A stretch of 64,000 bases of DNA, taken from positions 1,302,001-1,366,000 of the forward strand of contig NZ_CP109178.1 of NCBI RefSeq assembly GCF_036248255.1. Reading direction: 5' to 3'. This DNA comes from Streptomyces sp. NBC_01717. Its GTDB lineage: Bacteria; Actinomycetota; Actinomycetes; Streptomycetales; Streptomycetaceae. The notes under the pieces are model-generated. The model saw nothing but the letters and a program-made list of their open reading frames with translations. It did no database searches and had not been told where the DNA came from. This document shows, piece by piece, positions 35,741 through 44,323 of this stretch. The position numbers and the translations under genes were made by a program. The first letter of the stretch is position 1; each line of letters opens with the position of its first letter.

Positions 35741-36631
35741 ATGCACTTCCAGCAGCTCACGTATTTCGTGGCCGTCGCCGAGGCGCGGCATTTCACCCGC
35801 GCCGCGGAGGAGGTGCATGTCTCCCAGCCGTCGCTCTCCCAGCAGATCAGGGCCCTGGAGAACGAGCTGGGGGCGGAACTGTTCAGTCGGGCCCGCGGCA
35901 ACATCACGCTCACCGACGCGGGCGAGGCGCTACTGCCGCTCGCCCGCCGGATCCTGGCGGACGCCGACACCGCCCGCCACGAGGTGCAGGAGCTGGCCCA
36001 GCTGCGCCGGGGCCGGGTCAGGCTCGGCGCGACACCCAGCGTCTGCACAGGGCTGCTGCCCGACGTGCTGCGCGCCTTCCACGACCGGCATCCGGGGATC
36101 CAGCTGCTGCTGGAGGAGGGCGGCTCGCACGACCTCGTACGGGAGCTGGCGCGAGGCGCGCTCGATCTCGCACTTGTGGTGCTGCCGCTACCTGCCGCGT
36201 CTCCGGCGCTCACCACGGTGGAGCTGCTCCAGGAGGACCTGGTGGTGGTGTCGGCGACGGAGGCTCCGCGGCCCGGGAAGGGCGGGAGCGTACGGATCGC
36301 GCATCTGGAGGGCGAGCCGCTGGTGATGTTCCGGCACGGCTACGACCTGCGGGAACTGACGGTGGCTGCCTGCCGGGCGGAGGGCTTCGAGCCGTCGTTC
36401 ACGGTGGAGGGCGGCGAGATGGACGCGGTGCTCGGGTTCGTACGGGCGGGGCTCGGGGTGGCAGTGGTGCCGAGCATGGTGGCGACGCGGGCGGGGAGCG
36501 ATCTGCGGACGACACCGTTGGCCCCGCCGGGGTTGCGGCGCACCATCGCGCTCGCGCACCGCAGTGACGTGGCGCCGCCACGGGCGGCGCGGGAGCTGCA
36601 GAAGGTACTGCTGGCCAGCCGGACGGGGTGA
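35741..36631 (+). CDS. LysR-family transcriptional regulator, divergent from sdhCAB
   Basis: A 296-residue LysR regulator. Residues 1-60 carry the winged helix (MHFQQLTYFVAVAEARHFTR, then AAEEVHVSQPSLSQQIRALE), followed by a linker helix and the type 2 periplasmic-binding effector domain. The 95-base shared intergenic region with sdhC and the dyad there imply it regulates the sdh operon, perhaps in response to a C4 acid or redox state. The effector is inference. Confidence 0.9.
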   Translation: MHFQQLTYFVAVAEARHFTRAAEEVHVSQPSLSQQIRALENELGAELFSRARGNITLTDAGEALLPLARRILADADTARHEVQELAQLRRGRVRLGATPSVCTGLLPDVLRAFHDRHPGIQLLLEEGGSHDLVRELARGALDLALVVLPLPAASPALTTVELLQEDLVVVSATEAPRPGKGGSVRIAHLEGEPLVMFRHGYDLRELTVAACRAEGFEPSFTVEGGEMDAVLGFVRAGLGVAVVPSMVATRAGSDLRTTPLAPPGLRRTIALAHRSDVAPPRAARELQKVLLASRTG

Positions 36632-36680
36632 TCGAGCCCGTCCGGCGGCCGGGGACGGAACCGGTGGCCCGTCCCCCCGT

Positions 36681-38855
36681 TCAGACCGCGTCGGCCAGCA
36701 GCAGCGAGTGGATCCGGTCCGGCGCACCGGGCCGCGCGTAGTACCACCCCTGCGCCGTGTCGCAGCCAAGCTTCCGCAGCTGCTCCGCCTGGGCGCCCGT
36801 CTCCACACCCTCCACCGTCACTGCCAGGTCCAGGCTGTGCGCCAGCGACACGATCCCCTCGACGATCTTCAGGTCGACCGGGTCCGCCGGATGCTGCTGC
36901 ATGCCCCGGGTGAAGGAACGATCCAGCTTGAGCACGCTCACCGGCAGCCGACGCAGATTCGCCAGGTTCGAGTACCCCGTGCCGAAGTCGTCGAGCGCTA
37001 TGTCGACGCCCATTTCGGCCAGTTGACGCAGCGGCTTCAGCAGATCGTCGTCCGCACCGATGAGCGCGGACTCGGTGACCTCCAGGCAGAGCGCCCTCGG
37101 CTCCAGCCCCGAACGCTCCAGGACATCGACCGTCTCGGCAACCAGCTGCGGGTGGTGCAGCTGGGTCGGCGACAGGTTGACGTTGATCCGCAGCGGGCCG
37201 CCGTCACTGTGCCGCTCCTGCCAGAAGTTGGCCTGCCGTACGGACTCCTCCAGCACCCAGCGCCCGAGCGGCACGATCAGCCCGGTGTGCTCGGCGAGCG
37301 GGATGAACCGGTCCGGGCCGAGCACGCCGTGCTGCGGGTGGCACCAGCGCACCAGGGCCTCCGCACCGTGCACCGTACCGTCGCCGAGATGCACGAGCGG
37401 CTGGTACTCGATGAAGAACTCACCGCGTTCCAGGGCGGCGGGCAGTGCGGTGGTCAGCCCGTGCCGGGTGATGGCGCGGGCGTCCGCCTCGGCGTCGGCG
37501 AGTTCGAAGCGGTTGCCGCCAGCCGACTTGGCCCGGTACATCGTGATGTCGGCGCTGCGCAGCACTTCGGCGGCGGTGCGTTCGCCCGCCGGTCCTTCGA
37601 CGACGCCGATGGAGCCACGCACCGTCAGTTCGCGGCCGTCGAGCCGGATCGGGGTGGCGAGTACGCCGAGGATCCGGCCGGCCAGTTCATCGACCTCCTC
37701 CTCGGTGCCGGGGCCGGTGGTCAGCGCCACGAACTCGTCGCCTCCGAGCCGCGCCACCATTTCGCCGGGCGCGGTCGCACAGCTCTGCAGCCGGTCGGCC
37801 ACCTCGACGAGCAGCCGGTCCCCTGCCGCGTGGCCCAGGCTGTCGTTGATCGCCTTGAAACCGTCGAGGTCGAGGTAGCAGAGCCCGAAGCGGCTGCCGT
37901 CGTCGGCGGACAGCGCCTTCTCCAGCCGCTCGAAGAACAGCGTCCGGTTGGGCAGGCCGGTGAGCGCGTCGTGGGTGGCCTCGTAGCGCAGCCGCAGATT
38001 GAGCAGCCGGCGCTCCGTAGTGTCCTCCATCAGTGCCAGCTGATACTCCGGCCGCCCCTCGGAGTCGCGGAGCAGCGACACCGTGAGGTTGGTCCACAGC
38101 ACGGTTCCGTCGTTGCGGTAGAACGGCTTCTCGACCCGGTAGTGCTCGCGTTCGCCGCGTACCAGCTCCTCGTAGTACTTCCACACGTACGGCGAGTCCT
38201 CGGGGTGGACCCATTCGTTGACCTTGTGGCTGCGGACATGGTGGTCGAGCCCGCCGAACATCCGGGTCAGGGTGTCGTTGACCTCCAGCACGTTGCCTTC
38301 CAGGTCGGCGATGCCGATGCCGACGGCGGCGTCCTTGAAGACGGCGCGGAAGCGAGCCTCCGTGGCGTGCAGGGCCTGTTCGGCGTGGGAGCGGGCGGTC
38401 AGCGCCGAGCGGGCAATCGCCTCCTGCTCGGCGAGGGTCCGTTCGCGCAGCGCCTGGGTGAAGCCGCCCGCGAGGGCGTGCTGCATCCGGGCGCAGCGGG
38501 CCCGGCTGTCCTCGGTCGACAGCGCCACCGGGCCGTTGCCGCCGCAGTAGAGCACCAGGTACGAGTCGACGACGCCGAGCGTGGAGCTGAGGGCCTCCGG
38601 ATCCGTGCAGTGCGCGTCGACGAGCGCGGCCCCCACCTTGTTCGCGGGCGCCGCGTCGAAGGGCCGGGCGTGCAGGATGTCACTCAGTCTGCGGGCCAGC
38701 GGCAGCAGGTGCTGCTCGAACTCCGGACGGGTCATGGAGGTGGCCGTCGACGGGAAGGTCGCCCGGCTCCAGATCGTCGCGAATCTTCGGAGCCGGTCCT
38801 CGGGACCGTCGGGCTCCGCGTCCGGTGCGTCGGACGCCTGGGCGGGAATGCTCAC
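36681..38855 (-). CDS. rmdA: RmdA-type PAS-GGDEF-EAL cyclic-di-GMP protein
   Basis: A 724-residue cytoplasmic protein: an N-terminal helical region (1-160), a PAS/PAC module (about 163-285), a GGDEF domain with an intact RLGGDEF at 369-375, and an EAL domain starting AEALVRW near 498, with DDFGTGYS later. Both active sites look intact, so it could make and degrade c-di-GMP. The architecture and neighbourhood match RmdA (SCO0928), known to affect development in S. coelicolor. GTG 38855 overlaps the stop of the upstream methyltransferase gene, so the two are translationally coupled. Confidence 0.9.
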   Translation of the reverse strand: MSIPAQASDAPDAEPDGPEDRLRRFATIWSRATFPSTATSMTRPEFEQHLLPLARRLSDILHARPFDAAPANKVGAALVDAHCTDPEALSSTLGVVDSYLVLYCGGNGPVALSTEDSRARCARMQHALAGGFTQALRERTLAEQEAIARSALTARSHAEQALHATEARFRAVFKDAAVGIGIADLEGNVLEVNDTLTRMFGGLDHHVRSHKVNEWVHPEDSPYVWKYYEELVRGEREHYRVEKPFYRNDGTVLWTNLTVSLLRDSEGRPEYQLALMEDTTERRLLNLRLRYEATHDALTGLPNRTLFFERLEKALSADDGSRFGLCYLDLDGFKAINDSLGHAAGDRLLVEVADRLQSCATAPGEMVARLGGDEFVALTTGPGTEEEVDELAGRILGVLATPIRLDGRELTVRGSIGVVEGPAGERTAAEVLRSADITMYRAKSAGGNRFELADAEADARAITRHGLTTALPAALERGEFFIEYQPLVHLGDGTVHGAEALVRWCHPQHGVLGPDRFIPLAEHTGLIVPLGRWVLEESVRQANFWQERHSDGGPLRINVNLSPTQLHHPQLVAETVDVLERSGLEPRALCLEVTESALIGADDDLLKPLRQLAEMGVDIALDDFGTGYSNLANLRRLPVSVLKLDRSFTRGMQQHPADPVDLKIVEGIVSLAHSLDLAVTVEGVETGAQAEQLRKLGCDTAQGWYYARPGAPDRIHSLLLADAV

Positions 38856-39670
38856 GCCTTGCGTCCCACTCCGGCGAAGCCCGAGAACGCATACGGGTCT
38901 TCCTGCTCCTGCGCCGCGGAGGTGTCGGGGCGCCACTCCGGCATCGCCACGAGACCGGGCTCGACCATCTCGTAACCGTCGAAGAACCTGGCGATCTCGT
39001 CGCGCGACCGCATGATCAGCGGGTTACGGATGTTCCGGTAGACGCCGACCGCACCCCCCGCCTCCTCCTGGGTGAGCGGAATGCCCTCGTACGAGGCGTG
39101 GGTGATGATGACGAGGCTGCCGGGTGCGAGCCCCTCGCGCAGTTCGGCGAGGGCCGTCTGCGGGTCGTCGGCGTCCTCGATGAAGTGGAGGACGGCTACG
39201 AGCATCAGCGCCACCGGACGGTCCATGTCGAGGAGTTCGGTGATCTCGCGGCTCTTCAGGATCTCCTGCGGGCTCCGCAGATCGGCGGTGACGATCACCG
39301 CCCGGTCGTTGCCCTCGAGTACGGCCTGGCTGTGCGCGACCGCAACGGGGTCGTGGTCGACGTACGCGACTCGCGCCTCGGGGTCGGCCGCCTGGGCGAT
39401 TTCGTGGACATTGCCGAAGGTCGGTATGCCGGAACCTATGTCCAGGAACTGGGTGATGCCCTCACTCACCGCATGACGCACGGCCCTGCGCATAAAGGCG
39501 CGATTGGCTTGCATGATCTTGGGAAGTCCCGGCATGAACTCCATGGCCTTGCGGGCCGCTTCCCGGTCCACCTCGAAATTGTGCGATCCGCCCAGATAGA
39601 AGTCATACATGCGTGACACGCTCGGCACCGATATGTCAATGCCCTGCGGTGCCCAGGCGGGACGCTCCAT
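38852..39670 (-). CDS. SAM-dependent methyltransferase (DUF574/PF04672)
   Basis: A 272-residue protein of the DUF574 family, expanded in Streptomyces. It begins with GIDISVPSVSRMYDFYLGGS, the signature of this group, then the SAM loop LDIGSGIPT. ATG 39670 is chosen for the GGAGA 6 bases upstream; a TTG 15 bases earlier is possible. The stop overlaps the rmdA start. The methyl acceptor is unknown. Confidence 0.88.
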   Translation of the reverse strand: MERPAWAPQGIDISVPSVSRMYDFYLGGSHNFEVDREAARKAMEFMPGLPKIMQANRAFMRRAVRHAVSEGITQFLDIGSGIPTFGNVHEIAQAADPEARVAYVDHDPVAVAHSQAVLEGNDRAVIVTADLRSPQEILKSREITELLDMDRPVALMLVAVLHFIEDADDPQTALAELREGLAPGSLVIITHASYEGIPLTQEEAGGAVGVYRNIRNPLIMRSRDEIARFFDGYEMVEPGLVAMPEWRPDTSAAQEQEDPYAFSGFAGVGRKA

Positions 39671-39811
39671 CGATGTCTCCAACAAGTCGCCACGGTGATC
39701 CGGCCATGTTCATGGTCAGTGTGGACCAGAGGCTACTGATCGACCGCCAGGAGAGCGAGCGGAAACGGAAATTAGCGGTCCGTTATTGGTCACACACCAG
39801 TGGCATGTGCA

Positions 39812-39852
39812 ACCGGCCCGTCGCTAAGTGTGACATTCAGCGACGGGCCGGT
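39812..39852 (-). terminator. Terminator after the lipoprotein gene
   Basis: ACCGGCCCGTCGCT at 39812-39825 pairs perfectly with 39839-39852 across 13 bases. It lies 21 bases past the stop of the minus-strand lipoprotein gene. Confidence 0.75.
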
Positions 39853-39872
39853 CCGGAACGGCTGTTGTGAGG

Positions 39873-40850
39873 TTACTTCGGGGCGCCGACGAGCTTTGCG
39901 TCGGGCGACACCGCGTACCATGTGCCCCCGACACCTTGTCCGTTGGTGTCCCCGGGCTTCGTGTCACCGGAGAACGTATAGATGGGCCAGCAGTCGATGG
40001 ACTGCTGCTTGAGTCCGTCGGGCCGATTGAAGGTGACAAATCCCTTGGTGGTAACACCCGAGACATCATTCTTGGCCAATGGGGCGACAACCGGCCACTT
40101 CGAGAGGCAAGCCCCGGTGCAGGCCGACTTCATCGGCCAGGCGCTGTCCTTCTTGAACCGGTAGACCGTCATGCCGCGCTTGTCGACAACGATGTTCCCG
40201 AGTTCCGGGTCCTTGCGCACCGAAAGTCCCGCGAGATCAGCCTGCTCGCCACCGGCCGGCCCGTCGGCGTTCACCGCAGCTTTCTTGCCGTCGGGAGCGG
40301 AGGCGAACCAGGTGCCTCCCACCCCCTGCCCATTGGCGTCGCCGGGCTTGGCGTCCTTCGCATACCGGTACATCGGCCATCCCGCAATGGTGAGTTGCTG
40401 GGTGCCGTCCGCGCGGGTGACCTTGCCGATCAGTGCGTCATCGGTACCGGCGGCGGCCGTGACATTGCCCGCTGGGACGACCGGCCAGATCTTCGCGCAG
40501 TCACCTTCGCAATTCGACTTCGGCGGACTCGCGGTGTCCTTGTCGAAGCGGTAGAGCGTGAATCCCTCGCTGTCCGTCAGCACCTTGCCGAGCTTCTTGC
40601 TGTCCCACACCGCGAGCTGTCCGGCCTGCTTCGACTTGGCGGACTGCGCCCCGGAATCGGAGCCGTAGCCGGTGTCGGAGCCGTAGCCGCTGTCCGTGTC
40701 GTAGCCGCTGCCCGCCTGCCCGGCCGGGCTCGCGTTGCCCACGTTCTGCCCGTTGGGGGACTCGGTGCCCTTGTCCTGACCGCACGCCGTCGTCAGCGCC
40801 AACAGGGCCGCCGCGGTCACCGCGAGCGAGGCGTTCCGCCAGGTGTTCAT
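39873..40850 (-). CDS. Secreted lipoprotein with four Lipoprotein_15 (COG4315) repeats
   Basis: A 325-residue lipoprotein with the lipobox LTTAC (Cys23). A Gly/Ser/Tyr-rich linker to about residue 75 is followed by two copies of a two-part module. In each, LYRFDKD or VYRFKKD and a C-x3-C pair end in WPVV, then WPMYRY or WPIYTF and GQGVGGTW follow. This tandem COG4315/PF03640 arrangement is conserved in Streptomyces (SCO0930-like). The function is not established. The ATG at 40850 and the gene order with the proline-rich gene fit that locus. Confidence 0.85.
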   Translation of the reverse strand: MNTWRNASLAVTAAALLALTTACGQDKGTESPNGQNVGNASPAGQAGSGYDTDSGYGSDTGYGSDSGAQSAKSKQAGQLAVWDSKKLGKVLTDSEGFTLYRFDKDTASPPKSNCEGDCAKIWPVVPAGNVTAAAGTDDALIGKVTRADGTQQLTIAGWPMYRYAKDAKPGDANGQGVGGTWFASAPDGKKAAVNADGPAGGEQADLAGLSVRKDPELGNIVVDKRGMTVYRFKKDSAWPMKSACTGACLSKWPVVAPLAKNDVSGVTTKGFVTFNRPDGLKQQSIDCWPIYTFSGDTKPGDTNGQGVGGTWYAVSPDAKLVGAPK

Positions 40851-41042
40851 GTCAACTCCCGTAATTCTTCCGCCAGTTGCGACGCAAGTCCGCGTCGTTC
40901 ATGGCCCTAGGTACGGGCAGCGGGTGCTTCTTTGTTCAACGCGTCCGCAGAATTTTCCCGAGCCGCAAACCCCCAGCGCCCCAGGTCCGCTCCATCAGGG
41001 GAATCCTGGCCGCGGTCCGCGTGTGGTCCTACCAGCCGGAAC

Positions 41043-41531
41043 ATGCTCCCCGTCGTGTACGGATCACTCGTGGGGCGGCTCACCGCAGCCCTCGCACTCA
41101 TCTGGCTCCTGGCCGCCCCGGTGCCCGCGGCGGCCGACAACTGCTCGTACGCCTCGATCGGGGACGGCGGCGGGAACGCGGCGGTCGCCACGACAGGCGA
41201 CGGGCACTGCGAGGCGGGCCCAGCGCCCAAGCCGACTCCCCGGCCCGAGCCACCACCCCCGCCACCGCCACCACCCCCTCCTCCCCCACCTCCACCGCCT
41301 CCACCGCCACCGCCACCGCCCGCACCGGATCCGGAGCCCGCGCCGCCACCTCCGCCGCCCCCTCCCTCCGCACGCCCCACGCCGCCCCCACCCAGGCCGG
41401 TGGCGCTCCCCGACTACCGCAGGCCGCCGCGCAAGGTCCCGCAGCGCGGCCCCTCCCTGGTCACTCTCACCCTGCTGATCACCGCCCCCGCGGTGTTCGC
41501 CGTCGCCGTGCTACGTCCCCGCTCCCGATGA
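41043..41531 (+). CDS. Secreted polyproline surface protein
   Basis: A 162-residue protein with a signal peptide at about 1-31 (ALALIWLLAAPVPAAA). A very long proline run, over 20 residues, is broken by Ala/Asp/Glu and more proline blocks at residues 60-120, and a C-terminal hydrophobic helix ends in RPRSR. This looks like a wall-spanning stalk anchored at the C-terminus. The ribosome site for ATG 41043 is weak. It overlaps no gene and is followed 15 bases later by a DUF4239 gene, suggesting co-transcription. Long proline runs require EF-P to translate. Confidence 0.65.
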   Translation: MLPVVYGSLVGRLTAALALIWLLAAPVPAAADNCSYASIGDGGGNAAVATTGDGHCEAGPAPKPTPRPEPPPPPPPPPPPPPPPPPPPPPPPPAPDPEPAPPPPPPPPSARPTPPPPRPVALPDYRRPPRKVPQRGPSLVTLTLLITAPAVFAVAVLRPRSR

Positions 41532-41546
41532 CCCACGGAGAAGCCC

Positions 41547-42323
41547 ATGTCGGAATGGCTTGTTCTCACCCTCGCCATGGCCGCGGCCTGCGCCGTCGTG
41601 TTGACCATCGCCGTCCTCAACAACCGCCGGATCGCGGAGGACGACGACCCGTCAGAGACCCCTGACGTCATCGAGTACATGACGATGATGATCGGCGTGG
41701 TGTACGCGATCGTGCTCGGCCTCGCCATCGCGGGCGTCTGGGAGGGCCGCAGCGCCGCCCAGGAGTACGTACGCCAGGAGGCCCAGGCCCTGCACGAGGT
41801 GAACGTCCGCTCCTCGGTCTACCCGGCCGAGGTGCGCGCCCGGATCCGCGCCGACGTCGACGCGTACGTCAGCTATGTCGTCCACGACGAGTGGCAGGCC
41901 ATGAGCGAGCACGGAGATCTCACCGATCGGGGCGCGGAACTCCTCGGCCGGGTACGTGCCGATGTCACCGAATACCGGCCGAAGACCGACCATGAGGGGC
42001 AGGCCTATCAGCCACTGGTCGACCAGGTCGCCGCGGCCGACGACGCACGCAGCGCCCGCGGGCAGAGCGCCGGCGCCACCATGCCGGGCGTCGTCTGGTT
42101 CGGTCTGATCACCGGGGCGCTGGTGACCGTCGGACTGATCTTCACCCTGCAGATCCGCAGAACGTTCCGAGAGCTGCTGCTGGCCGGGCTGTTCAGCGTG
42201 CTCATCGCCTTCCTGCTCTTCCTGATCTGGGACTTCGACTCCCCGTTCGGCCGCGGCATTTCCGCCACCGCGGCGCCGTTCCTCGACCTGTTCCCCAACG
42301 CGGGGGGCGGGCCGTCGTCCTGA
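41547..42323 (+). CDS. DUF4239 (bestrophin-like) membrane protein
   Basis: A 258-residue membrane protein with two N-terminal helices (about 5-25 and 44-66), a soluble middle, and two C-terminal helices (about 178-198 and 208-225). The layout and the GVWEGRSAAQEYVRQEAQAL stretch match DUF4239, distantly related to bestrophin anion channels. ATG 41547 follows GGAGAAG. The function is not known. It lies 15 bases after the polyproline gene. Confidence 0.82.
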   Translation: MSEWLVLTLAMAAACAVVLTIAVLNNRRIAEDDDPSETPDVIEYMTMMIGVVYAIVLGLAIAGVWEGRSAAQEYVRQEAQALHEVNVRSSVYPAEVRARIRADVDAYVSYVVHDEWQAMSEHGDLTDRGAELLGRVRADVTEYRPKTDHEGQAYQPLVDQVAAADDARSARGQSAGATMPGVVWFGLITGALVTVGLIFTLQIRRTFRELLLAGLFSVLIAFLLFLIWDFDSPFGRGISATAAPFLDLFPNAGGGPSS

Positions 42324-42486
42324 CGGCATGGCGGTGCGCCGCCCGAGGGACACCCGTGCCCCATTCGCCGGACCCCGATCGCGCATGATATGCGGCACTT
42401 CTAGCGTTTCTCCCATCGAGGTGCATATCTGACGCTTTGTGGGAAATCGTTCCGCAGCTGCTCCTCGGGGACTCGGAGGAATCATC

Positions 42487-43017
42487 ATGCGCCCCATAGG
42501 TGTCGCACCCGTCGCCCTGCTGGGCGCCACCGCTCTCGCTCTGACCGCTCCGGCCGCGACCGCGCATGCCGCGATGTCCAAGGAGGCGCCCAGCGCGACC
42601 CGACCCATCGTCGCCCCGTCGGTGGTCGCGCCGGGAGGCCAGGTCACCCTGGCCGCCCGGGGGTGCTCAAAAGCAGCGACGGCCAGTTCGGGCGTCTTCG
42701 ACAGCATCACCATTCCCAGCGGGGGCACCGCCGCGGCCACGGTCGACTGGGATGCCAAACCTGGCGCTGCCTATGAAGTGACGTTCATCTGCAATACGTC
42801 CCCTACGTCCACGGCGAAGATCCGCCTCACGATCTCCGCCGGCAATCCCACACCCACCGGGTCCACGACGATCGCGCCGCGCAGCGTGCAGGGTGGCCTC
42901 GGCGGCATCGGCCGGATGAGTTCCGCGGAGGTGGTCGGCGGTACCGCACTCGCGGTGGTCGCAACCACCGGCACCCTCTTCGTGGTGCGCCGGCGGAAGG
43001 AGAGCCGCCACCACTGA
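42487..43017 (+). CDS. Small secreted or wall-attached protein, possible sortase client
   Basis: A 176-residue protein starting at ATG 42487 after GGAGGAATC. Residues 1-29 are a signal peptide ending ATAHA. An Ig-like beta region with Cys at about 59 and 99 follows, then a hydrophobic helix and the tail RRRKESRHH. This resembles a sortase substrate but has no clear LPxTG-type motif before the helix. A class F sortase gene lies downstream. I do not recognise the family. Confidence 0.7.
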   Translation: MRPIGVAPVALLGATALALTAPAATAHAAMSKEAPSATRPIVAPSVVAPGGQVTLAARGCSKAATASSGVFDSITIPSGGTAAATVDWDAKPGAAYEVTFICNTSPTSTAKIRLTISAGNPTPTGSTTIAPRSVQGGLGGIGRMSSAEVVGGTALAVVATTGTLFVVRRRKESRHH

Positions 43018-43040
43018 ACGGCGCGAGCCGACGGTGGAAC

Positions 43041-43083
43041 GCGCGTCGCCCCGGGTCCTGATCCAGGACCCGGGGCGACGCGC
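43041..43083 (+). terminator. Very strong terminator hairpin
   Basis: A 20-bp perfect stem (43041-43060 with 43064-43083) with a three-base loop, 23 bases after the stop of the surface protein gene. Confidence 0.85.
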
Positions 43084-43284
43084 ACATCGGACCGATGATC
43101 CGACACATCCCGTCGGCATTCACTGATCTGACGGGACCACATGTAATGGATGGACAGAATCGTCACCCGGTCCCGGCTCCGATGAGGACGGCCTCTCGGC
43201 CGGCCACCCATTCGCTCTTCCCTGATCGCCGCCCGGGCGCCGCGCGCCTAGTGTTCCCAGCATCGTCGCGACGAAGGGAGAACC

Positions 43285-44121
43285 GTGACTCCTCCCCCTC
43301 GTAAACGAGGCGGCTTCTCACCTGACCCCACGGGGTCTCATGACGGCCAAGCCCTGACCGCTGCCGAAGCAGGATCGCAGGCTACTACGCAGCTTCGCGG
43401 CTCCGAATCTCAAGATGCGTTTCCCGCCCGGCCTGAAGGCCGGAATTCCCACCCGAGATCAGGGATGGGCCGGGACCACTGGCACGTCGAGCGGACCAGA
43501 TACTCGCCCTGGGGTGCGCTCGCCCTGGTACTGCTCACCGGCCTCGCCCTGGTGCGGAACGGTCCGGACCCCTCGCCGGCCCCGCCCCAGCCGGTCGCCG
43601 TCGCCTCGGCCCACCGCCATCAGGACGCCGCCGGTGCGCCTCCGGCGGTCGTCACGGTGCTGCCGCTGGCCTACGCCCCCGCCGCGCGCGCGGTCATCCC
43701 CGCGATCCGGGTCGATGCGCCGCTCGTCGATGTGGACCTGGAGCCGGACGGCTCGCTCGGGACACCCCCTCCGGAGGATCCTCAGCTCGCCGGGTGGTAC
43801 CGCGACGGTGTCGCACCGGGTCAGCTGGGCACGTCGGTTCTCGTCGGCCATGTCGACACCATGGCGGGACCTGCCGTGTTCCACGACCTCGGTTCGCTGA
43901 GGGAGGGCAACCGGATCGAGGTGCCAAGGGACGATGACCGGGTCGCGGTGTTCGAGGTCTACCGGGTCGAGGTGCTCTCCACAGACGACTTCCCCGGCGA
44001 CCGGGTGTACCGCGACACCGGCAGGGCGGAGCTGCGGCTCATCACCCACGGCGGCTGCACGACAGCCGACGGCCACGACGCCGGTGTCGTCGTCTTCGCC
44101 CGCCTGGTCGCGACCCTCTGA
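43285..44121 (+). CDS. Class F sortase-like protein with displaced cysteine
   Basis: A 278-residue protein from GTG 43285, after AAGGGAG. Residues 1-60 are odd and derive from a hairpin-rich DNA segment. A membrane helix follows at about 75-90 and the sortase fold at about 130-278. The catalytic His is in VGHVDTMAGPAVF. Where class F sortases normally read LITCGG, this one reads LITHGGC, so the nucleophile position is His and a Cys lies three residues later. Activity is therefore uncertain. ATG 43465 would give a normal-length protein but has no ribosome site. Confidence 0.75.
   Translation: MTPPPRKRGGFSPDPTGSHDGQALTAAEAGSQATTQLRGSESQDAFPARPEGRNSHPRSGMGRDHWHVERTRYSPWGALALVLLTGLALVRNGPDPSPAPPQPVAVASAHRHQDAAGAPPAVVTVLPLAYAPAARAVIPAIRVDAPLVDVDLEPDGSLGTPPPEDPQLAGWYRDGVAPGQLGTSVLVGHVDTMAGPAVFHDLGSLREGNRIEVPRDDDRVAVFEVYRVEVLSTDDFPGDRVYRDTGRAELRLITHGGCTTADGHDAGVVVFARLVATL
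43297..43450 (+). mobile_element. Hairpin-rich segment, possible IS200/IS605-type end relic
   Basis: Small stems occur in tandem: CCTCG-TAAA-CGAGG (43297-43310), GACCCC-AC-GGGGTC (43324-43337) and CCGGCCT-GA-AGGCCGG (43428-43443), the last preceded by GAATCTCAAGATGCG. The style recalls the right end of IS1341/TnpB elements, whose RNA acts as guide scaffold. It lies inside the sortase coding frame. No transposase remains, and the link is my pattern judgement only. Confidence 0.3.
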
Positions 44122-44323
44122 TCCGGGGCGGACCAATCGCAGCCGCGCGCTCAGCCGCGGTGCGGCACCGTGATCCGGCAGCCGTCGTCGGGAGCGGCAT
44201 CCTTCGCTCCGGGGCGCTTTGCACCCAATGGAGGGAGTGCGCCCGAGGTAACCGGCGACTCCGGACCCGGCAGTGGGGCAGCCCGGGTCAAGGGTGGCGG
44301 CGGGAGCGGCTAACCTCACTGCC

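Noticed and set aside
41231..41340. CCACC-type DNA repeats considered as a CRISPR-like or tandem array
   Set aside because: They are simply the codons of a polyproline protein, with no spacer-repeat structure.
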